Below, one piece after another: positions 7,448-14,860 of a DNA stretch of 17,187 nt. The stretch is from contig CAKTKT010000041.1 of assembly GCA_934572325.1 (NCBI GenBank), forward strand, positions 1 to 17,187, in the 5' to 3' direction. Source of the stretch: an uncultured Oscillospiraceae bacterium. GTDB taxonomy: Bacteria > Bacillota > Clostridia > Oscillospirales > Oscillospiraceae. A program made the position numbers and the translations under genes. Within the stretch, counting starts at the first letter, position 1, and every line of letters starts with the position of its first letter. Below the pieces are notes generated by a model. It made no database searches, was not told the DNA's origin, and was given only the letters and a program-made list of their open reading frames with translations.

Positions 7448-7858
7448 TTATTTCCGGCGGCGGCGCGTGCCGCGCTCGGCGTACATGCGGTTGTCGGCAA
7501 TGCGGCTGTCCGACTCCTGCATGAATATTTTCAGCCTGTCCTCAAAAGCCTTGTCGCCGTCGGGCTGCTCGGCGCTCTGCGCCGCGGTACGGCGCGGCGC
7601 AGAGCGGTGCGGGGAGGACGCGCCCTCCGCCGCCTGCCTGACGGAGAGGTTGATCTTCCCGTCTCCGGCGATGCTCAGCACGCGCACGCGCACCGTCTGC
7701 CCGACGGAGAGGTGATCCCCCACCTCCTTGACATAGCTGTTCGCCACCTCCGAAATGTGCACGAGCCCGCTCCTGCCGTCCGGCAGGGCGACAAACGCGC
7801 CGAATTTCGTTATGCCGGTGACCTTCCCCTCGACAACCGCGCCAACCTCAAGACCCAT
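7448..7858 (-). CDS. S1 RNA-binding domain protein, YabR / general stress protein 13 type
   Basis: 136 aa. One S1 (OB-fold) domain fills residues 1-72, with VGAVVEGKVTGITKFGAFVAL, GLVHISEVA, VGQTVRVRVLSI and GKINLSVRQ. It is followed by a polar low-complexity linker and a basic tail ending RRRRK, as in YabR-like proteins. It likely binds RNA or ribosomes; the precise role is unknown. The ATG at 7858 is chosen because it begins the S1 domain and has AGGTG four bases upstream; a longer frame to 7906 only adds non-conserved sequence. It overlaps the end of divIC by 11 nt, matching the yabP-yabQ-divIC-yabR order known in Bacillus subtilis. Confidence 0.9.
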   Translation of the reverse strand: MGLEVGAVVEGKVTGITKFGAFVALPDGRSGLVHISEVANSYVKEVGDHLSVGQTVRVRVLSIAGDGKINLSVRQAAEGASSPHRSAPRRTAAQSAEQPDGDKAFEDRLKIFMQESDSRIADNRMYAERGTRRRRK

Positions 7859-8171
7859 TATGCACCTGCTCTCTGTCTGCCGAGGGCGCGTCGCCCTCGG
7901 CGGCATTTATGAAATAAAATATCTTCTCGCCCGGCATCACAAGCCCGAGCCGGTCACGTGCAAGCTGTTCCATGCCCTCGTCGCTCTGCGCGCGCTCTAT
8001 CCTCGCCTCAAGGGCGAGCCGCTCCCCGTGTGCGCGCTCATATTCCTCTGCAAGTGCGGCGGCGGCGTTTTCCGCTCGCGCCACCTCCCTCACGGAGCTG
8101 ACGAAAAGCGCGAGCGCGTACAGCAAAAGAGCGAGCGCAGCGATGCGCAGAAGCGTAAGGCGGGTCTGCAT
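7848..8171 (-). CDS. divIC: Septum formation initiator DivIC/FtsB family protein
   Basis: A 107-aa bitopic cell-division protein of the FtsB/DivIC family, which joins FtsL and DivIB/FtsQ at the septum and helps activate septal wall synthesis. A transmembrane segment spans about residues 7-25, followed by a coiled-coil-like Ala/Glu/Arg-rich region (about 28-65) and the family signature ARDRLGLVMPGEKIFYF. GGGGGAG lies six bases before the ATG. It sits between yabQ (67 nt upstream) and the S1 gene (11-nt overlap). DivIC is needed in vegetative growth, so an internal promoter separate from the sporulation genes would be expected, but I could not identify one in the 67-nt gap. Confidence 0.92.
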   Translation of the reverse strand: MQTRLTLLRIAALALLLYALALFVSSVREVARAENAAAALAEEYERAHGERLALEARIERAQSDEGMEQLARDRLGLVMPGEKIFYFINAAEGDAPSADREQVHNGS

Positions 8172-8238
8172 GACAATCTCCCCCGAAAACGGATTTACAG
8201 GATCCCGACCTTATATTTTTCTTGAGATCCAGTATAAT

Positions 8239-8640
8239 TCATTCTCGCACCTTGTGGAAGAGAAATTTTGTCAATTCTGCGATTTTTTCAATTATTATTT
8301 TGCCTTTCAGCCCCATCCCCCGCAAAAGCCCGCCGAGCGCCCCGACGGCGCGGTCGAGCAGCGGGAAAAGAAGGTCGCTGAGCGTGTGCATATACCCCGC
8401 AAAGCCCGTGAGCGTTGAGCCAAGCTCCCACACGCCGAGCCTCCCGCTGCCCGCGCCCATGGCGAACACGAACGCGAGCGCCCCGCACACGAGCATATAC
8501 AGCACGTCCAGCACCGCCGCGCCGCCCCTGCCGCTCCTGCGGCGCAGCGGGCGCAGCACGTCATACATTGCGCCCATCGCCGCGCCCATCACGAACGCGA
8601 GCGCCAAGCCCAGCGCCTGTGCGCCTATATCAAGCTCCAT
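8239..8640 (-). CDS. yabQ: Spore cortex biosynthesis protein YabQ
   Basis: 133 aa, integral membrane. The N-terminal half has hydrophobic segments near 5-22 and 40-63, with the YabQ-typical turn MYDVLRPLRRRSGRGG between them. A further hydrophobic stretch follows, then a basic C-terminus. In Bacillus subtilis YabQ is made in the mother cell, goes to the outer forespore membrane and is needed for cortex formation. The ATG at 8640 begins one base after the yabP stop (TGA-G-ATG), so the pair is translationally coupled. The frame runs open further upstream across yabP, but that part is out-of-frame sequence of yabP and not conserved. Confidence 0.88.
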   Translation of the reverse strand: MELDIGAQALGLALAFVMGAAMGAMYDVLRPLRRRSGRGGAAVLDVLYMLVCGALAFVFAMGAGSGRLGVWELGSTLTGFAGYMHTLSDLLFPLLDRAVGALGGLLRGMGLKGKIIIEKIAELTKFLFHKVRE

Positions 8641-8641
8641 C

Positions 8642-8923
8642 TCAGCCGAACAGGCGCGTCCAAAGCGAGTGCGGCTCTCTCGGCTCGCCGTAGCACAGCT
8701 CGCATATATGCCCCTCGACCTCCAGCCGCCCAAGCTCAAGATCGATGAACCCGATGTGCAGCGCGTCTCCGCGCACGGTAAGGTCTCCAAAGGACGTGGT
8801 GAGTATAATGGCGCTCTCGTCAAAGGCGGAAACGTCGTCCACCCCCGTGAGGCTCAATCTCTCACGGTTGAGCATACTGACGCTGTGCTCCTTCGCGGGT
8901 CTTTCCGCTTCTTCATACGGCAT
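8642..8923 (-). CDS. yabP: Sporulation protein YabP
   Basis: 93 aa, small soluble YabP-family protein. The block SMLNRERLSLTGVDDVSAFDE, then ILTTSFGDLTVRGDALHIGFIDLELGRLEVEG, is the standard YabP pattern. The start at 8923 is preferred because GGAGGTG lies six bases upstream; ATGs at 8944 and 8947 lack any ribosome site. Role: the sporulation pair with YabQ, exact function unknown. It heads the yabP-yabQ-divIC-S1 block, 42 nt after proX. The S4-domain gene yabO, which precedes yabP in many Firmicutes, is absent here. Confidence 0.92.
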   Translation of the reverse strand: MPYEEAERPAKEHSVSMLNRERLSLTGVDDVSAFDESAIILTTSFGDLTVRGDALHIGFIDLELGRLEVEGHICELCYGEPREPHSLWTRLFG

Positions 8924-8965
8924 ATGCAACACCTCCGTGTCCATCATATGCCGCGCGGAGCGGTT

Positions 8966-9526
8966 TTAAGCCTCCCCGACCTCCCACGGGAGCTCGACAT
9001 AGCATATCTCGCGGCACATGGCGGGGATTATCCTGTCCGTCACGTCCGCCGTGCGTATTTTCAGCGTGGAGCTGTTGATGCATGGGTGGCAGCCGAAATA
9101 CTCCTCCTTTAAAATATCGCGGTCAACGAGCAGGCGGACGCGCCGCTCGGCGTCGTTCATCAGCCCCAGCACGCTCACCGAGCCGGGCGTAACGTCCAGC
9201 GCGGAGAGCATCTGCTCGGGCGTGCCGAACGAGAGACGCGCCGTGCCTATCTGCTTGGAGAGCAGCTTCGTCTTGAACGGCTTATCCCCCGGCAAAAGCA
9301 GAAGATAAAGCTCCGTCTGCTGGCGGTTCGTGAGCAGGAGGTTTTTGCATATCTCGCAGCCGAGTATCTTCTCCACCTCGTGACAGTCGTCGATATGGTC
9401 GGCATGGTCGTGGTCAACGCGCCAATATTCAACGCCGAGGCTGTCCAAAAGCGCGTAGCAGCGCTCCTCCTTGGCAATGCGCTCCTCCGCGGGTCTGCCG
9501 CGGTAAAGCGTCGGGTCGATTTTCAC
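8966..9526 (-). CDS. Free-standing prolyl-tRNA deacylase, ProX/YbaK family
   Basis: 186 aa. A trans-editing enzyme that hydrolyses mischarged aminoacyl-tRNA (Ala-tRNAPro for ProXp-ala/PrdX-type members). Conserved elements are CKNLLLTN (60-67), LLPGDKPFKTKLLSKQIG (77-94), ARLSFGTPEQM, TPGSVSVLGLMND (113-125) and HPCINSSTLKI (147-157), the usual order for the prolyl-tRNA synthetase-associated domain family. The start is GTG at 9526 with AGAGGTG seven bases before it. It lies 15 nt after the upstream CoA-transferase gene, so the two are very likely co-transcribed. The exact amino acid specificity is inferred from family. Confidence 0.9.
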   Translation of the reverse strand: MKIDPTLYRGRPAEERIAKEERCYALLDSLGVEYWRVDHDHADHIDDCHEVEKILGCEICKNLLLTNRQQTELYLLLLPGDKPFKTKLLSKQIGTARLSFGTPEQMLSALDVTPGSVSVLGLMNDAERRVRLLVDRDILKEEYFGCHPCINSSTLKIRTADVTDRIIPAMCREICYVELPWEVGEA

Positions 9527-9541
9527 GGTATGTCACCTCTT

Positions 9542-10876
9542 CTATCCGCGCTTGTTGGACGGCAGCCAGATACGCTGCCGCTCCGCCGCGGCGATAAGCT
9601 CCTCCCTGAAGTCGGGATGGGCGACGGAGACGAGCGCCTCCGCGCGCTCCCACGTGCTCAGCCCCGCGAGGTTGACAGCGCCGTACTCCGTGACGATATA
9701 GTGCGACATACTGCGCGGCGTGGTAATAATATCCATATTGAAATGCGGCACGATGCGCGAGCGGAGCTTGCCGTCGCGGTCGGGGTGCGTGGAGGGCAGG
9801 CACAAAAACGCCTTGCCGCCCGCAGAGTGCACCGCGCCCGAAACAAAGTCGAGCTGCCCGCCCGTTCCGCTGATCTGGCGGAAGCCGACGCTCTCGGCGT
9901 TGACCTGCCCGTAGAGATCGACGTTCAGCGCGCCGTTTATCGAGATCATCAGGCTGTTCTGCGCGAGCACGTGCGGGTTGTTGACATAGCTCAGCGGCAG
10001 ACCGCAAAAATCCTCATTGTGGTCGATCCAGTCATAAAACTCCCGACTGCCCATGAAGATGGCTGACACGTTCTTCCCCGGGTGCAGCAGCTTGCATTTA
10101 TTCGTCAGCTTCCCCGCCTTGTACATGGCGTAATACCCGTCGGAGGCAAGCTCCGTATGCATGCCGAGATCCTTGAGATCGCTGTCGGCGATGAGCCGCC
10201 CCATGGCGTTCGGCAGACCGCCGATGCCGAGCTGCACCGTCGCGCCGTCGCGCAGAAACGGCATGAGATTATGCGCGATCTTCATCTCCGTCTCGCTCGG
10301 CTGCGGCGGGGTCATCTCCCATATCGGAGCGTTCGCCTCGACTATCGCGTCCGCCTCGGAGATGTGGACAAGGCTGTCCTCCCCGCCGCAGACCCACGGC
10401 ATATTCTCGTTGACCTCAAGAATGACATAGTCCGCCTTGTCTATCACCGCCTTGGGCAGACCCTGACAGCAGGAGCGGCTGAAATACCCCTTGTCGTTCA
10501 TCGGCGTGACCGCCAGCATGGCGACGTTGACCGTGAGATAATACTCGTAATACGCGCCCATATTGCGAAAGTCCATCGGGATGAAGAAGGCGCGCCCCTT
10601 GTCCATCAGGTGCCGTTCATACGCCGAGCAGAACCAGCTATTATACACAAAATGCTCAAACCCCGTGTCGCACTCGGCGACCTGTATAGGTCCGGGGATG
10701 AGGTTGCCGCGTATCTTCACGTTGAAAAGCTCATCCCGACGTCTTGCGAGCGCCGCGTCGAGCGCGCGCGGGAAGCCGTTGTTGGATGCGTAATCCACCC
10801 AGTCCCCGCTCTTCACAACGCTGACCGCCTCGTCCGCTGTTTTCAGCTTGGAGCGATATTCATCGAATACTGACAT
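9542..10876 (-). CDS. Butyryl-CoA:acetate CoA-transferase-like family I CoA-transferase
   Basis: 444 aa. The N-terminus (EYRSKLKTADEAVSVVKSGDWVDY) closely follows the opening of gut butyryl-CoA:acetate CoA-transferases (But), which release butyrate while activating acetate. Further motifs are GIGGLPNAMG (217-226), LGMHTEL with the expected catalytic Glu-242, ISGTGGQLDFVSGA (335-348), VTEYGAVNLAG (395-405) and VAHPDFR. It could use another acyl group; substrate specificity in this family is not safely predicted. GAGGAG lies seven bases before the ATG at 10876. It is the first gene of the long minus-strand run and has a near-consensus promoter at 10954-10982. It is a paralogue of the gene at 6094-7398 but clearly diverged, so not a recent duplication. 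Confidence 0.88.
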   Translation of the reverse strand: MSVFDEYRSKLKTADEAVSVVKSGDWVDYASNNGFPRALDAALARRRDELFNVKIRGNLIPGPIQVAECDTGFEHFVYNSWFCSAYERHLMDKGRAFFIPMDFRNMGAYYEYYLTVNVAMLAVTPMNDKGYFSRSCCQGLPKAVIDKADYVILEVNENMPWVCGGEDSLVHISEADAIVEANAPIWEMTPPQPSETEMKIAHNLMPFLRDGATVQLGIGGLPNAMGRLIADSDLKDLGMHTELASDGYYAMYKAGKLTNKCKLLHPGKNVSAIFMGSREFYDWIDHNEDFCGLPLSYVNNPHVLAQNSLMISINGALNVDLYGQVNAESVGFRQISGTGGQLDFVSGAVHSAGGKAFLCLPSTHPDRDGKLRSRIVPHFNMDIITTPRSMSHYIVTEYGAVNLAGLSTWERAEALVSVAHPDFREELIAAAERQRIWLPSNKRG

Positions 10877-10953
10877 GGCGCTTCTCCTCTCACGGCACTT
10901 GCGGGGCAATCCCGCGTGTTTTGCATTTTGCACGATAAATAATAATATATATA

Positions 10954-10982
10954 ATGTTATCATTCTTGCCCCGCCTTGTCAA
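10954..10982 (-). promoter_or_regulatory. Strong predicted promoter of the But-like gene cluster
   Basis: On the minus strand a consensus TTGACA (10982-10977) and TAACAT (10959-10954) are 17 nt apart, with TG one base before the -10 box. The predicted start near 10947 gives a leader of about 70 nt. The leader contains a short GC hairpin (GCGGG and CCGC arms around 10898-10913) just upstream of the ribosome site. Confidence 0.7.
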
Positions 10983-11017
10983 TGCAAGATTCGACCCGCG
11001 CCCGACGTATTTTTCGC

Positions 11018-11052
11018 AAAAAAACGCCCGCCTTGCGAACGCAAAGCGGGCG
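11018..11052 (-). terminator. Rho-independent terminator of the cstA operon
   Basis: On the minus strand, CGCCCGCTTTGCG pairs with CGCAAGGCGGGCG around a 2-nt spacer, followed by seven Ts (plus-strand A-run 11018-11024). It lies about 40 nt after the cstA stop and separates cstA from the next promoter. Confidence 0.9.
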
Positions 11053-11093
11053 GAAAGCTATTTAGGCTTTTTCAGCGGAAGAAGCGGCGGAAA

Positions 11094-12821
11094 TTAAGCC
11101 TTTTTCTTCTGCTTTGCCATGACCTGAACACCCTCGACAACGAGGATGACGGCGAGGACAACAAGACCGATGGACCAGATCATCTGGAACCAGTCGCCCC
11201 AGGCAGCGCCGGCGGCGGCGATCATCTTGACCTTGGCAATGACGGTCATGACGAGGGAGGTGATGGTCGCGCAGAGCATGAACACCATCGGAACGAAGAA
11301 CATCTTGTTGTTCTTGCCGATGTTGCCCAGCCACGCGGCGACAGCCAGCATGGCGATACCGGCGAGGAGCTGGTTGGCAGCGCCGAACACGCCCCAGATC
11401 TGGTTGAGCCTCATGAAGCCCATGCCGCAGCCGATGATGACCATGATGAGGGTTGCAACTAACGGGTTGGAGAAGAACTTGCGTGCGCCGGTCAGCTCCG
11501 CGCGGGTCTTTCCTTCGGGAACGAACAGCTCGGCAAACATATAGCGGGAAAGACGTGTGCCAGAGTCAAGAGAGGTAAGAGCAAAGACGGAGACAGCCAG
11601 CGTCAGCAGGGTGTAGACGGTGTCGTAAACGGGGTTGGAGAAGTCCGCAACGCCGCCGGTCATGTTCGCGATCATGGTGGCAACGCCGCCGGCGAAGATC
11701 GTGGGAGGCGCGGAGAGGAGGAACTTGTCGCCGCCGCCGATGTCGGTCTCCTTGAAGATAACGCCGATGGCGATGATGGAGATGATGGCGAGAGCGGACT
11801 CAACTATCATTGCGCCGTAGCCGATGACCTTCGCATCCTTCTCGGAGTCGAGCTGCTTGGAGGTCGTGCCGGAGCCGATCAGGGAGTGGAAGCCGGAGAC
11901 CGCGCCGCAGGCGACGGTGATGAACAGGGTCGGGAAGAGGAAGGAGTTGCCTTTGATGCCCTTCCAGCCTGCGAAAGCGGGAACATCAACGGTCGCGCCG
12001 GAGAAGATGATGCCGACGAAGGCGATGAGCATCATGCCGTAGAGCAGGAAGGAGCTCAGATAGTCACGCGGCTGGAGCAGCATCCACACGGGAAGCAGAG
12101 AAGCCACCATGATGTACACGGCGATGAAGAGCACCCAGAAGGTACGGCTGCAGTTGACGCCGATGTTCAGACCGGCAATGACGATGAGGACGATGCCGAT
12201 GATGCCGACGATGGTCGCAGGACCGACCTTGGCGTTTCTGCGGTACACAAAGTAACCGAAGATGAACGCGATGACGATGAACAGCAGGGAGGTCGTTGCG
12301 GTGGAGGCGTTGCCGCTGACGTTTGCACGACCGACGGTGAAGAGAGGACCCTCGGAAACGAAGGTGCCGGCGACGACCGCGGTGAAGGAGGCGATAACGA
12401 GGATGAGAACGAGCAGGGCAAAGATGGTGAACAGTCTCTGTGCCTTGACGCCCATCTCGTCCTTGATGACCTCGCCGATGGAGCCGCCGTTGTGGCGGAT
12501 GGAGGCGAACAGCGCACCAAAGTCATGCATTGCGCCGAAGAAGATGCCGCCGATGACGACCCACAGGAAAACGGGAACCCAGCCGAAAACTGCCGCCTGG
12601 ATAGGTCCGTTGATGGGACCTGCGCCCGCGATGGACGAGAAGTGGTGACCCATCAGAACGGCCGGGTTGGCAGGAACGAAGTCCTTACCGTCGTAGCTGG
12701 TGTGTGCCGGGGTCTCGTGGTTGGGGTCAACGCCCCACTGCTTTGCAAGCCAAGAGCCGTAGAAGATGTAGCCCAGAGCAAGCAGAGCCACTGCGATGAG
12801 AAGAATAAGTACTGCGCTCAC
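11094..12821 (-). CDS. cstA: Carbon starvation protein CstA family transporter
   Basis: A polytopic membrane transporter of about 575 aa with more than a dozen hydrophobic segments. CstA-family members import pyruvate (E. coli BtsT/CstA) or peptides. Signature blocks are NPAVLMGHHFSSIAGAGPINGP (from about residue 52), GAMHDFGAL (96-104), FHSLIGSGTTSKQL, and a lysine-rich C-terminus (KQKKKA). It is shorter than E. coli CstA (701 aa), as usual in Clostridia. Start choice: a GTG at 12830 would sit directly on the AAGGAG sequence, whereas the GTG at 12821 is 8 nt from it, so 12821 is preferred. It lies about 58 nt downstream of the 168-residue gene in the same direction, with a terminator after it. 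The substrate is inferred from family only. Confidence 0.95.
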   Translation of the reverse strand: MSAVLILLIAVALLALGYIFYGSWLAKQWGVDPNHETPAHTSYDGKDFVPANPAVLMGHHFSSIAGAGPINGPIQAAVFGWVPVFLWVVIGGIFFGAMHDFGALFASIRHNGGSIGEVIKDEMGVKAQRLFTIFALLVLILVIASFTAVVAGTFVSEGPLFTVGRANVSGNASTATTSLLFIVIAFIFGYFVYRRNAKVGPATIVGIIGIVLIVIAGLNIGVNCSRTFWVLFIAVYIMVASLLPVWMLLQPRDYLSSFLLYGMMLIAFVGIIFSGATVDVPAFAGWKGIKGNSFLFPTLFITVACGAVSGFHSLIGSGTTSKQLDSEKDAKVIGYGAMIVESALAIISIIAIGVIFKETDIGGGDKFLLSAPPTIFAGGVATMIANMTGGVADFSNPVYDTVYTLLTLAVSVFALTSLDSGTRLSRYMFAELFVPEGKTRAELTGARKFFSNPLVATLIMVIIGCGMGFMRLNQIWGVFGAANQLLAGIAMLAVAAWLGNIGKNNKMFFVPMVFMLCATITSLVMTVIAKVKMIAAAGAAWGDWFQMIWSIGLVVLAVILVVEGVQVMAKQKKKA

Positions 12822-12879
12822 ACTTTTCACTCCTTAAATAAAAAGTATAAAATTTATTTGCCTTCGCGCACAGAGCCCC

Positions 12880-13386
12880 TCAGTCTCTGTCCGCGAATAG
12901 CTTACGGAAGTATTTGGTCAGCTCGAACCCTGCGTGGTTCGTCCGGACCTTGTGCGTTCCCAGCTCGACGACGCCGGCTTTAAGCTCGGTATAGCCGTGC
13001 ATGGAGTGTTTATAGCTCCTGCTGAATTTCAGCTTTTCGATGTGCTTTGCCGTGTCCTTATCGACATTATCGGCGATGAACACGACCTTGACGTTTGTGT
13101 ACTGATGCTCCTTATGGGGCTTGACCCTCGGCAGGGATTCGTCCAGCGCGCGCTTGACGCACGCATCTACCGTCTCATTGTCAAACTCCGGCGCGGCGAA
13201 AATATAGGCGAACTCATTCGTCTCATTGCCCCATATCTTGATGCTCTTGGTGAGCCAGTATCTCTCGTCGCGGGAGAAGTAGTCCGCCCTGAACGCCAGA
13301 GGCGCGTCGCCGCTCTCCGCCGGGATAATATTGTAGTAGGCGCTGTAGGAATCCTTCAGAACCTCCAAAAACACATCCCGCTGCAT
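12880..13386 (-). CDS. Uncharacterised 168-residue protein upstream of cstA
   Basis: A soluble-looking protein with no signal peptide, membrane segment or nucleotide-binding loop. AGGAGG lies six bases before the ATG, so it is clearly translated. It is rich in aromatic and charged residues, with DYFSRDERYWLTKSIKIWG near 35-53, VKVVFIADNVDKDTAKHIEKLKFSR in the middle, and HGYTELKAGVVEL followed by a basic C-terminus. From memory the pattern resembles an uncharacterised Firmicutes family catalogued as DUF8052, but I cannot confirm that. It is first in an operon with cstA and has its own promoter, so a role linked to CstA or to starvation is possible but unproven. Confidence 0.8.
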   Translation of the reverse strand: MQRDVFLEVLKDSYSAYYNIIPAESGDAPLAFRADYFSRDERYWLTKSIKIWGNETNEFAYIFAAPEFDNETVDACVKRALDESLPRVKPHKEHQYTNVKVVFIADNVDKDTAKHIEKLKFSRSYKHSMHGYTELKAGVVELGTHKVRTNHAGFELTKYFRKLFADRD

Positions 13387-13475
13387 CGAGCCCCTCCTGA
13401 TAAATAAATACGTTCATGACACGCGCGGCGCTTTCTTTACCGGAAGCAAACTCTCTCGCGTCAAACCTTAGCGTA

Positions 13476-13504
13476 AATATAACTCAAACTTAAAAAAATT
13501 TCAA
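13476..13504 (-). promoter_or_regulatory. Predicted promoter of the unknown gene-cstA operon
   Basis: On the minus strand TTGAAA (13504-13499) and TATATT (13481-13476) are 17 nt apart, with a T-run in the spacer. The predicted start near 13469 gives a leader of about 80 nt. Confidence 0.6.
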
Positions 13505-13669
13505 TAGGCAATTCACAAAAAAGCCACATTTTCTTTCTTTTCTCGATAATTTTTAGTCAATTCTTGCTTTATGTAAACCGTTTTGAGCAAGCTCCCGATT
13601 CGACACGCCTTTCGCTTTTTTAACAAACCATGAACTTTTGTTTTTCTGCGCTTTTCTCCCTTACAGGCG

Positions 13670-13698
13670 TTTACAGCTTAAAAATTTTGTTGTATATT
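13670..13698 (+). promoter_or_regulatory. Predicted promoter of the rRNA methyltransferase gene
   Basis: TTTACA (13670-13675) and TATATT (13693-13698) are 17 nt apart. The predicted start near 13705 leaves a leader of about 24 nt carrying AAGAGG. Confidence 0.65.
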
Positions 13699-13728
13699 AT
13701 ATTTCATATTGTGATAAGAGGTTCGGAA

Positions 13729-14841
13729 ATGGATTTCAAGCTGTGTGTCCCCTGTCTTCTGGGGCTGGAGGCGCCCATCGCCGACGAGCTGAAGCGTCTG
13801 GGCATGGCGGACGTTGCCAGCGAGAACGGGCGCGTGTATTTTACCGGCGATGAGCGCGCCATCGCGTGCGCGAATATCAATCTGCGCGTGGGTGAGCGCG
13901 TGCTCGCGGAGCTGGGGCGCTTTCGCGCCGTGACGTTTGAGGAGCTTTTTCAGGGCGTAAAGACCATACGCTGGGAGGACGTCATCCCGCGTGACGGAGC
14001 GTTCCCCGTCAAGGGGTACAGTCTCAACTCCGCGCTCTTCTCCGTGTCCGACTGTCAGAGGATCATCAAGAAGGCTATCGTGGAGCGGCTGCGCGGCGTG
14101 TACGGGCTCGACTGGTTTCCCGAGAGCGCGGAGACGTATCAGGTGCAGTTTTCGATAATGAAGGACAATGTCTCCGTGTGTCTGGACACGTCCGGCGAGG
14201 GGCTGCACAAGCGCGGCTACCGTCCGGCGCACAACGCCGCCCCGCTCAAGGAGACAATGGCGGCGGCGATGGTCAAGCTCTCGCGCTACCGCGGGCGCGG
14301 CGATTTCTGCGATCCGTTCTGCGGCAGCGGCACGATCCCCATCGAGGCAGCGCTCATCGCGCGCAACATCGCCCCCGGGCTGCACAGGGGCTTTGCCGCG
14401 CAGAGCTGGCGCATGATTGACCCCGGCGTGTGGCGCGAGGCGCGCGAGGCGGCGCGGGCGAGGGAATTTCACGGGGAATACAGCATCGTCGGCTCGGACA
14501 TCGACCCGAAAGCCGTCGCCATCGCGCGCGAGAACGCGGAGCGCGCGGGCGTGGGCGATATTATCCGCTTTGAGGTTGCGGACGCGGCGGCGTTCGACCG
14601 CGCGACGGGGCGCGGCGTCATCGTCACCAACCCGCCATACGGCGAGCGCATCATGGAAAAGGAGCAGGCGGAGGCGCTGTACCGCGCGTTCGGCGCGGCG
14701 TGGCGCGAAACCGAGAACTGGCAGCTCTATCTTCTCTCCTCGCACACGGAGTTTGAGCGCTGCTTCGGCAAGACCGCCGACAAAAAGCGCAAGCTCTACA
14801 ATGGCATGATCAAGTGCGATCTCTTTATGTACTTTAAATAA
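13729..14841 (+). CDS. rlmL: THUMP-domain class I SAM-dependent 23S rRNA methyltransferase (YpsC/RlmL N-terminal type)
   Basis: 370 aa. It corresponds to the stand-alone Firmicutes YpsC, homologous to the RlmL part of E. coli RlmKL, which makes m2G2445 in 23S rRNA. Order: N-terminal ferredoxin-like and THUMP region (about 1-160, with GLEAPIADELKRLG near the start), then a Rossmann methyltransferase domain with DPFCGSGTIPIEAALIARNIAPG (from 195) and the catalytic NPPYGER (301-307). The start at 13729 has AAGAGG seven bases upstream; the frame is open to 13630 but that part overlaps the promoter. It is 19 nt upstream of the lipid-kinase gene and probably co-transcribed. The target base is inferred from the homologue. 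Confidence 0.92.
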   Translation: MDFKLCVPCLLGLEAPIADELKRLGMADVASENGRVYFTGDERAIACANINLRVGERVLAELGRFRAVTFEELFQGVKTIRWEDVIPRDGAFPVKGYSLNSALFSVSDCQRIIKKAIVERLRGVYGLDWFPESAETYQVQFSIMKDNVSVCLDTSGEGLHKRGYRPAHNAAPLKETMAAAMVKLSRYRGRGDFCDPFCGSGTIPIEAALIARNIAPGLHRGFAAQSWRMIDPGVWREAREAARAREFHGEYSIVGSDIDPKAVAIARENAERAGVGDIIRFEVADAAAFDRATGRGVIVTNPPYGERIMEKEQAEALYRAFGAAWRETENWQLYLLSSHTEFERCFGKTADKKRKLYNGMIKCDLFMYFK

Positions 14842-14860
14842 AACCCGAAGGAGCAGAATC

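Larger units (their letters stand above)
13387..13728. other. AT-rich divergent intergenic region
   Basis: 342 bases between the unknown/cstA operon and the methyltransferase gene. It holds two divergent promoters (13476-13504 minus, 13670-13698 plus) about 165 bases apart. Between them I see only AT-rich sequence with short A and T runs; GAGCAAGCTC near 13584 is a small palindrome. No RNA gene or small reading frame with a ribosome site is evident. Confidence 0.6.

Noticed and set aside
6058..7524. A 488-codon open frame on the plus strand opposite the CoA-transferase gene
   Set aside because: It lies wholly antisense to a conserved enzyme, has no family resemblance and a His/Asp/Ala/Arg-rich composition typical of the reverse frame of GC-rich genes.
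11886..12983. A 365-codon plus-strand frame opposite cstA
   Set aside because: Extremely Asp/Glu/Gly-rich low-complexity translation from the reverse strand of a membrane protein gene. There is no ribosome site.
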